Shown piece by piece: positions 1-5,010 of a DNA stretch of 5,010 bases. The stretch's first letter is position 1. Each line of letters opens with the position of its first letter. Position numbers and translations under genes: made by a program. A model generated the notes under the pieces. It was given only the letters and a program-made list of their open reading frames with translations. It had not been told where the DNA came from and ran no database searches. Source of the DNA: Bacteroidales bacterium (lineage in GTDB: Bacteria; Bacteroidota; Bacteroidia; Bacteroidales; JAADJA01); the NCBI GenBank assembly GCA_029934735.1, contig JAOZLR010000216.1, positions 1 to 5,010 of the forward strand, read 5' to 3'.

Positions 1-735
1 ATGGAGTTTCAAACATTATATAAGGATCTGGGAGTAATAAAGTACAAGAAGGCCTGGGATTACCAGAAAAACCTTGTGGGACATATTTTTGAGACAAATA
101 AGATAAATTCTGAATTACCTTTTTGTGAGCAGAATTTGAACTATAATTTTCTTCTGTTTTGCGAACATCCACACGTTTACACTCTTGGTAAACACGGTTC
201 TGAAAACAATTTGCTGATTCCTGACAAACTACTAAAAGAAAAAGGAATTGAATTCTTTAAAAGTGATCGTGGTGGTGACATTACCTATCACGGACCCGGA
301 CAGATAGTAGGTTATCCGATTTTCGACCTTGAAGCACTCGGCATCAGAACAAGAGAATATATCAACAGAATGGAAAATGTCATAATAGATGTACTTGAAG
401 ACTATTCCCTTAAAGCTGAAAGACTTGAAGGCGCTACTGGCGTATGGATTGACACTCATATTCCGGGAAAAGCCAGAAAGATATGTGCTATGGGTGTTAA
501 GATTACCAAAGGTGTAACAATGCATGGTTTTGCGCTTAATGTAAACACAGACCTAACTTACTATCAATATATCAATCCGTGTGGTTTCACTGACAAAGGA
601 GTGACATCACTTGAAAAAGAGCTGGGACGAAAAGTTGACATTGAAGAGGTTAAAGAAAAACTTAAAAAACACTTTTGTGATGTTTACAACATTGACATCA
701 GTCAGGAATTTATTGGTGTAATTCAGGATGTCTGA
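1..735 (+). CDS. lipB: Octanoyltransferase LipB (lipoyl/octanoyl-[ACP]:protein transferase)
   Basis: LipB moves the octanoyl group from octanoyl-ACP to the lipoyl-domain lysine of target proteins (2-oxoacid dehydrogenase E2 subunits, glycine cleavage H protein). LipA then inserts sulfur; the pathway is cytoplasmic. Seen in the 244-residue product: the family signature RGGDITYHGPGQ at 90-101, ATGVW at 145-149, KIC at 160-162 with Lys160 matching the catalytic lysine, HGFALNV at 175-181, and NPCG at 192-195 with Cys194 matching the catalytic cysteine that carries the acyl thioester. All key residues are present, so it should be active. It is longer than E. coli LipB (about 213 residues), partly through a segment at about 34-48 before the FCEHPHVYTLG stretch. 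The ATG at base 1 fits the usual N-terminus (LYKDLG close to the start), but upstream sequence is missing, so a longer start cannot be excluded. The gene ends in TGA and converges on the minus-strand pair. No lipA is visible. Confidence 0.96.
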   Translation: MEFQTLYKDLGVIKYKKAWDYQKNLVGHIFETNKINSELPFCEQNLNYNFLLFCEHPHVYTLGKHGSENNLLIPDKLLKEKGIEFFKSDRGGDITYHGPGQIVGYPIFDLEALGIRTREYINRMENVIIDVLEDYSLKAERLEGATGVWIDTHIPGKARKICAMGVKITKGVTMHGFALNVNTDLTYYQYINPCGFTDKGVTSLEKELGRKVDIEEVKEKLKKHFCDVYNIDISQEFIGVIQDV

Positions 736-752
736 TAAAAAGCCATATTCTG
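736..752. other. 17-base convergent intergenic gap
   Basis: This is all the DNA between the lipB stop (TGA, 733-735) and the stop of the opposing glycosyltransferase gene (TAA on the minus strand, 753-755). I see no GC-rich hairpin followed by a T-run on either strand here or in the flanking 30 bases. If the two transcription units end near here, the terminators must be weak, factor-dependent, or inside the opposing gene. Confidence 0.8.
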
Positions 753-2759
753 TTACCTTATTTGCACTTCGATATCATCAACAAAGGCATCAATACCGGA
801 AGGATTCCATACATAGACTTTCAGCACAGCTTCTTTATCCTTTATCTCCGGTATTTTAACGGATTTCATTACTTCAAACCATTCGTTTTCTACTAATACA
901 TCTCCCGAGAAATAATGCACATCTCTGAATAAGGACTTATTGCCGCGATCAATTGAAATGACCAGGGCAGCATCGCTATTCACGTTGGTCAAAACATTTA
1001 GAGATACCTTAACAGAATGTAAAGCAGGGATATCAAAGAGATTTGCCTTGAAAGCAGAACTATAAGGCAGGCTATCATTAACAAGACACGAAGAAAAACC
1101 AGAATACGCTTTCAGGTTTAAGATATTTTTAGGGATACCGCAAACCGAATCATATTCCATATTATTGAAATAAGATGTTACTGTGTCATTTGTCTGAACA
1201 TCACGAAAAACACTCTTTTTCCATTCTGCACATTTATCCTGCAACTCACTTATCTGCTGAATGGCAACAAGCGAATCACAAGATAAGAACTCCTGATTAT
1301 AAACAGTCACCTCAATTCCCGGAACGCCAAACTCATCACAAAGCTTATACTTATGACGCAGTAAAAATTTAGCTATCGTATTTTCGGAATCAACAATCTG
1401 AGTGTGACTACTGATAAGAATGATACGTGGAGCCTTGCTATAATCAATCGTTCTAAAACCGCTGCTATCATTCAGGCAGTATATGTCATCATCACCAAGA
1501 TGGCCTATTGTGTTCTCATAATCGCTGAAGTAATCACGATTATAATAATATGTAAAGTCTCTGAACTTATACCAGGCAGAAATAAGTACAATATTGTTTT
1601 CCGACTGCAATTTCATCACTTCAGGAACCACCTTCTTCCAATTTTCTGACACATCCCGATACACCTGAAATGACCTGAATGGTATATACAGTATCAACAG
1701 TATCAAGGCCAATTCAACAATAATATTTATACGCAGTGAACTAACGATATAAGCGAGCAATAGGTAAAATCCGAGAGAAGAGAACAGCACATAACGCAAT
1801 CTGAAAACCGGTGTGAACTGTGCAATCAGAAAATCGGCAATAACCGGCAATATATACCACAAAAGAAGAAGGATGAATATCTTAACATCAAATTTTTCAG
1901 AAAGAAATCTTCTTTTCTTATCAAATATTACAAGAAATCCAAATCCAACTATTAAAGCAGTATGAATTTTTAAAAAGGTCATATTCACCGAAAACTTCTC
2001 AAAGATATACCGCAATTCAGATAGCCCGGGAATGGCAAGCCAGAACGTTCCGGCTTCAGGAATATTCTCAAAAACAATCTTTGCCCAGGGCAAATACAAA
2101 ACAACACTGATAACAAAACTAATAATAAGATATTTAAACCCTTTCTTTGCGGACTTAAAAAACAGAAGGCCCGCAATAAATTCAACAACCGGAACAAATA
2201 CGGCGATATAATGGGTAAACATCAGTAGTATATTAACAATAGCAAGCCCTGCCAGGCTCCACTTCTTCTCCCTTTTTAACGTGTTTAAAAACAGATAGAA
2301 CGACAGGGCCGTAAGAAATCCGACAAGAGCAAAAGCTCTGAGTTCGTGCGAAATCATCATCTGAACCTCAGAAAAGAGAAAAAGTATCGAAACTATAATG
2401 GCGCTCAACCTGTTGAGATACCTGTCCGATAGCTTAAAAAGGAAAAATGCAGTTCCAGTACTTATTAATGCCGAAAGTCCCTTTAAATAAAATGAACCAA
2501 TACCAAAAACTTTAATCCAGTAATGAAGCATAAAAAAATAGAGAGGAGGATTCCTGTCGTACATCAACCTGTCGAAAAGCAACTGGGGAGTTTGTTGGGA
2601 AAAGAATATGGTAAATCCTTCATCGCCGTAGATACTTTCAGATGGAAGTGCCAGAAACCTGATAATTAGATTCAAAATAACAACAACTGCTAATACCATC
2701 CCCCAATATTTACTATTCAGGCTGTTAAGCTTATTTTCTATGATTGTTGTCTTTATCAT
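753..2759 (-). CDS. GT39/PMT-like polytopic membrane glycosyltransferase with C-terminal extracytoplasmic domain
   Basis: This 668-residue protein looks like a GT-C fold transferase of the PMT/ArnT group (PF02366/PF13231 type), which transfers a sugar from a polyprenyl-phosphate donor on the outer face of the inner membrane. Seen: a first membrane segment at about 20-38, then the loop motif YGDEGF at 44-49 with Asp46-Glu47 in the position of the family's catalytic acidic pair. NPPLY at 70-74 corresponds to the usual HPPLY. HELRAFAL at 138-145 and THY at 182-184 are further family-like positions. About ten more membrane segments run to about 362, with RLRYVLF at 320-326. Next comes ENWKKV at 372-377, typical of the membrane-to-soluble junction in this family. 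The soluble part has a region at about 385-490 and a final beta-rich region at about 545-668 ending in AFVDDIEV, which resembles the last strand of galactose-binding-like jelly rolls. The start overlaps the upstream YfhO-family gene by ATGA; only weak A-rich sequence precedes it. Family confidence is good; donor and acceptor are unknown. Confidence 0.88.
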   Translation of the reverse strand: MIKTTIIENKLNSLNSKYWGMVLAVVVILNLIIRFLALPSESIYGDEGFTIFFSQQTPQLLFDRLMYDRNPPLYFFMLHYWIKVFGIGSFYLKGLSALISTGTAFFLFKLSDRYLNRLSAIIVSILFLFSEVQMMISHELRAFALVGFLTALSFYLFLNTLKREKKWSLAGLAIVNILLMFTHYIAVFVPVVEFIAGLLFFKSAKKGFKYLIISFVISVVLYLPWAKIVFENIPEAGTFWLAIPGLSELRYIFEKFSVNMTFLKIHTALIVGFGFLVIFDKKRRFLSEKFDVKIFILLLLWYILPVIADFLIAQFTPVFRLRYVLFSSLGFYLLLAYIVSSLRINIIVELALILLILYIPFRSFQVYRDVSENWKKVVPEVMKLQSENNIVLISAWYKFRDFTYYYNRDYFSDYENTIGHLGDDDIYCLNDSSGFRTIDYSKAPRIILISSHTQIVDSENTIAKFLLRHKYKLCDEFGVPGIEVTVYNQEFLSCDSLVAIQQISELQDKCAEWKKSVFRDVQTNDTVTSYFNNMEYDSVCGIPKNILNLKAYSGFSSCLVNDSLPYSSAFKANLFDIPALHSVKVSLNVLTNVNSDAALVISIDRGNKSLFRDVHYFSGDVLVENEWFEVMKSVKIPEIKDKEAVLKVYVWNPSGIDAFVDDIEVQIR
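2756..2759 (-). promoter_or_regulatory. ATGA stop-start overlap (translational coupling)
   Basis: On the minus strand the TGA stop of the YfhO-family gene (2758-2756) and the ATG of the glycosyltransferase gene (2759-2757) share four bases. Only an A7 tract followed by G (2767-2760) lies immediately upstream, with no clear Shine-Dalgarno sequence. The downstream gene is therefore probably translated by ribosomes terminating on the upstream one. The overlap is seen directly; the coupling is inferred. Confidence 0.85.
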
Positions 2760-4936
2760 CTTTTTTTCGCAGCAAATATCAGATAAACTATTGAAATGGT
2801 AATGAAAAATAATGAAAAATAGAAGCCGCCAATCACCAAGGTTGGTTTGTACTCAAATTGCACAGTGTGTGAACCTTTCGGCACTTCAACTCCTAGAAAA
2901 GTCCCGTCTGCTTCAAGAACAGGTCTCTCCTCACCATCAACAATAGCTCTCCAGCCATAATAGTAATTTTGCAGGTACACAAATATCTTATTCCGGTCTG
3001 TCTCAACTTCAAACTCTGCCATTACAGGTGAAAAGGATCTAAATTTAACAGCACTCGTTCCTGCTCCCTGGACAATATAATTTATCTTTTTGAAAGCATC
3101 CGGTTTCAGATATATAGCTCCCATTTTTAAGCTGCCTGCTTCCAAATCAGCAGATAACGAATCAAACGGCAAAACCATTTCAGCAAAAAAGGCCGGAGGA
3201 TTTTTGATAACCGATTTTAGCAATCCGGGTAATGAATCTTCAAGAATCTCATAGTCCTTCAGATGAAGAGGATTATACCCGTCCCAGGCAAGCTGCTTAT
3301 GAAAGATATTCAGATTTTTCCACAAAGGTGTAAAAGAGAGCAACGCCCTGTCACGGTTCTCTATTACGGGTGTCATTGCAGGAATAGGAAAACCCTTTGG
3401 CAACAGCCTTGTCTTTTCATTAATCTGCTTTTGAGAAACTTTATCATTATAAACCGTGTATGGTGCATTAAGCTGAAGTGCAAAGATCATATCTGCCACT
3501 ATCAAAATAATAATAGCGGTTGCAAGTCTCTTCGAACTGCTGTATTTATTGATTATCAGGAGTAATAACCCGAGAAACATCAATTGCACAACAGCCTGAA
3601 AAAATATCTGCCTTGCCAAAGCCGAAGTTTCAGAAAAGGAGAATAGACCGCCGTTTTTTAAAAAACCACCGAGGTCGATGTATTGTCCGGCAATATTAAA
3701 TCCGGCAACTATTATTATCAGGAGGGCAACAGCCAAAATTGAAAGGTTAACAGTTCTGGTATTACTAAAGGTGATAAAATTATTCAGAGCAGAGCCAGCA
3801 ACAACCACAAAACTGATTATGACAAAAATTCTGAGCAGTGATGGAAACCGGAATATATCGAAGAAAGGCAAATAGTTATAAAGAAGCCCTCTGACAGGTG
3901 TAAAATCACCAAGAGAAGCTGCAAGCATAAACAATCCCCAATAGAGAAATAGTTTAACTATTGCAGACTTTCTGATAAAAAGTGCGGCAACGAAAAACAC
4001 AAAAAGAATTATTCCGAAATAGCCGTTGGCCATCGACATATCAGTTCCGTATGATGATAAATCATGATTTACGGCTCCAAAAGGAATGATTAACGAAACC
4101 AGGCTTTTAACCGAAAAGGGGCCATATAAAGCATCTTCGAGAGAGAGGCCTCCACTCCTTCTCATATATGGCATAAGCTTAAAAACGGAGATCAGCATCA
4201 CAGCTGATGTGAGGATTGTGAGAACAAGTGCGGCAGCATTGTATTTTATAAATGAGAAAAGAGCCTTCTTCCCTTCATCTCTGCCAATTACAACCGAATA
4301 GAAAACAAAAAGTATAATCAGGAAATAAAGCAGCACCATTGTAAAAGCAGGATACCCCCCGGTAATAAGCATAAACATAAAAAGGCTGAAAAGAATCGCC
4401 TGTTTCAGAGTTCGCTTTTTGTAAAGTCCGATGTAGGAGCTGATAACAAAAGGTAGCCAGGTAGCACTGATAACCCACATAAAATGCTGGGCATTCCCGA
4501 CAAAAAATCCACTAAACATATACGCTATCCCAATCGTCAATGCAACATTCTGCTGAAAATTGAGGGTTTTACCAAGGGTGAACATCCCTACTCCGGCAAG
4601 AAAAATATGCAATATAAAATCTATTGACAACACATAGATACTGTATCCCCAAATATACCCGAAAAACCAAACTATCGGATAGAGCGCAGAACTCTGAGGA
4701 TCGGCGTGGATAGGATAACCGCAATGCTGGTAAGGATTCCAGAGTGGCAGAATATGATTTTGCAGCGACTCACCAATAAAAAACTTCCAGGGATAAGCCT
4801 GATCAATAAGATCCCACTTTAAAGGGTGCTCAAACAACGAAATCTGCCAATACCCCAAAATGGCAAGAACCAGCAATATCAAATATGGAGATAATTGCCC
4901 GGCAAATCGTTTTAAAGAAGCCCTGTTAATAACCAT
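2756..4936 (-). CDS. YfhO-family polytopic membrane protein (probable GT-C type glycosyl transfer)
   Basis: This 726-residue integral membrane protein matches the YfhO family (PF09586). In Firmicutes, YfhO proteins act with a polyprenyl-phosphate glycosyltransferase to add sugars to lipoteichoic acid outside the cell. Bacteroidota lack that polymer, so the acceptor here is unknown. Seen: a basic N-terminus, a membrane segment at about 16-32, then the first external loop with WDLIDQAYPW (41-50; Asp42 and Asp45 are candidate catalytic acids), PLWNPYQHCGYP (64-75) and DPQ (79-81). About twelve to fourteen further hydrophobic segments follow to about 487, with LGDFTPV (342-348) and FRFPSLLRIF (362-371). 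An extracytoplasmic domain spans about 490-700, containing YYYGWRAIVDGEE (658-670; relatives often have YYPGW) and VPKGSHTVQFEY (685-696). A last membrane segment (about 702-722) precedes the tail KKR. The start is well bounded: an in-frame TAA lies at 4948-4946 and no other ATG lies between. A weak GCGGA sits just before the ATG. The gene is the first of a coupled pair with the GT39-like gene. Confidence 0.9.
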   Translation of the reverse strand: MVINRASLKRFAGQLSPYLILLVLAILGYWQISLFEHPLKWDLIDQAYPWKFFIGESLQNHILPLWNPYQHCGYPIHADPQSSALYPIVWFFGYIWGYSIYVLSIDFILHIFLAGVGMFTLGKTLNFQQNVALTIGIAYMFSGFFVGNAQHFMWVISATWLPFVISSYIGLYKKRTLKQAILFSLFMFMLITGGYPAFTMVLLYFLIILFVFYSVVIGRDEGKKALFSFIKYNAAALVLTILTSAVMLISVFKLMPYMRRSGGLSLEDALYGPFSVKSLVSLIIPFGAVNHDLSSYGTDMSMANGYFGIILFVFFVAALFIRKSAIVKLFLYWGLFMLAASLGDFTPVRGLLYNYLPFFDIFRFPSLLRIFVIISFVVVAGSALNNFITFSNTRTVNLSILAVALLIIIVAGFNIAGQYIDLGGFLKNGGLFSFSETSALARQIFFQAVVQLMFLGLLLLIINKYSSSKRLATAIIILIVADMIFALQLNAPYTVYNDKVSQKQINEKTRLLPKGFPIPAMTPVIENRDRALLSFTPLWKNLNIFHKQLAWDGYNPLHLKDYEILEDSLPGLLKSVIKNPPAFFAEMVLPFDSLSADLEAGSLKMGAIYLKPDAFKKINYIVQGAGTSAVKFRSFSPVMAEFEVETDRNKIFVYLQNYYYGWRAIVDGEERPVLEADGTFLGVEVPKGSHTVQFEYKPTLVIGGFYFSLFFITISIVYLIFAAKKR
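2801..2820. repeat. Perfect 10-bp tandem duplication inside the YfhO-family gene
   Basis: The unit AATGAAAAAT occurs twice head to tail (2801-2810 and 2811-2820). It lies in the codons of the last membrane helix of the YfhO-family protein (around residues 705-712). Because 10 is not a multiple of 3, the two copies are read in different frames. Gain or loss of a unit would shift the frame shortly before the stop. The repeat is directly visible; any instability is inference. Confidence 0.7.
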
Positions 4937-5010
4937 TCCGCTAAATTACATCAAAATATTATTTAGACAATTAAAACTCTTGCGAAAGCAGGACAGGGAT
5001 TGTTATTGTC
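4937..5010 (-). promoter_or_regulatory. Upstream region of the yfhO-like/GT39-like unit, with weak promoter-like element
   Basis: This is the 74-base leader before the YfhO-family ATG, cut by the window edge. Reading the minus strand it contains TATTTTG at 4958-4952, one base short of the Bacteroidota -7 consensus TAnnTTTG and about 16 bases before the ATG. No convincing TTTG -33 box sits at the expected distance. A promoter here is only a possibility. The minus-strand frame from 5010 is also open for 15 codons to a TAA at 4965-4963, so the region may instead be a short gap after an upstream gene of the same operon. No riboswitch, tRNA or terminator hairpin is apparent. Confidence 0.25.

Noticed and set aside
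232..525. 97-codon open frame on the minus strand inside lipB
   Set aside because: It is fully antisense to the conserved catalytic core of LipB, and its translation resembles no known family; a shadow of the real gene.
1404..1649. Plus-strand open frame of 81 codons antisense to the GT39-like gene
   Set aside because: The hydrophobic, isoleucine-rich translation comes from reading the opposite strand of coding sequence. There is no ribosome binding site and no family likeness.
1835..1852. Short direct repeat CGGCAATA twice, 10 bp apart
   Set aside because: Eight-base repeats are expected by chance in a window this size, and this one lies in membrane-helix codons with no further copies.
3263..3565. 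100-codon plus-strand open frame antisense to the YfhO-family gene
   Set aside because: It lies entirely opposite the well-supported extracytoplasmic domain of the YfhO-family protein; its cysteine- and arginine-rich translation looks like an antisense artefact.
4275..4478. 67-codon minus-strand open frame in another frame of the YfhO-family gene
   Set aside because: It is an out-of-frame reading of conserved membrane-helix codons with no independent start signal.
1..5010. Search for CRISPR repeats, tRNA/rRNA, insertion sequence ends, and defence or phage genes
   Set aside because: No regularly spaced repeats, no tRNA-like cloverleaf, no transposase or terminal inverted repeats, and nearly all sequence is accounted for by three chromosomal genes.

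Overview
The window is an AT-rich (by eye, high-30s % GC) stretch of bacterial chromosome holding three complete or near-complete protein genes packed end to end, with almost no intergenic DNA. The protein styles (a LipB with a long N-terminal insertion, YfhO-family and GT39-like membrane proteins with extracytoplasmic C-terminal domains) and the lack of strong Shine-Dalgarno sequences suggest a member of Bacteroidota, probably Bacteroidales-like. That placement is inference from protein style, not from a marker gene.

Layout: positions 1-735 (+) encode octanoyltransferase LipB, whose first codon is the first base of the window, so its promoter and ribosome binding site are not visible. Only 17 bases separate it from the convergent stop codon of the next gene. 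Positions 4936 down to 753 (- strand) form a two-gene unit. First is a 726-residue YfhO-family polytopic membrane protein (4936-2756). It is followed, with a 4-base ATGA overlap, by a 668-residue GT39/PMT-like integral membrane glycosyltransferase (2759-753). The last 74 bases (4937-5010) are the upstream region of this unit. They hold only a weak promoter-like element and perhaps the tail of a neighbouring gene.

How the genes work together: LipB belongs to lipoate biosynthesis in the cytoplasm and is not obviously related to the other two. The two minus-strand proteins both look like GT-C fold transferases, which usually take sugars from polyprenyl-phosphate carriers and transfer them to acceptors on the outer face of the cytoplasmic membrane. 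Their overlap implies co-expression and a shared role in surface or secreted glycan modification. Donor and acceptor cannot be read from the sequence.

No RNA gene, CRISPR array, insertion sequence, phage element or defence system was found. The window looks like ordinary chromosomal sequence. The most interesting points are the translationally coupled pair of GT-C proteins, the A7 tract at their junction, and the uncharacterised C-terminal domain of the GT39-like protein.
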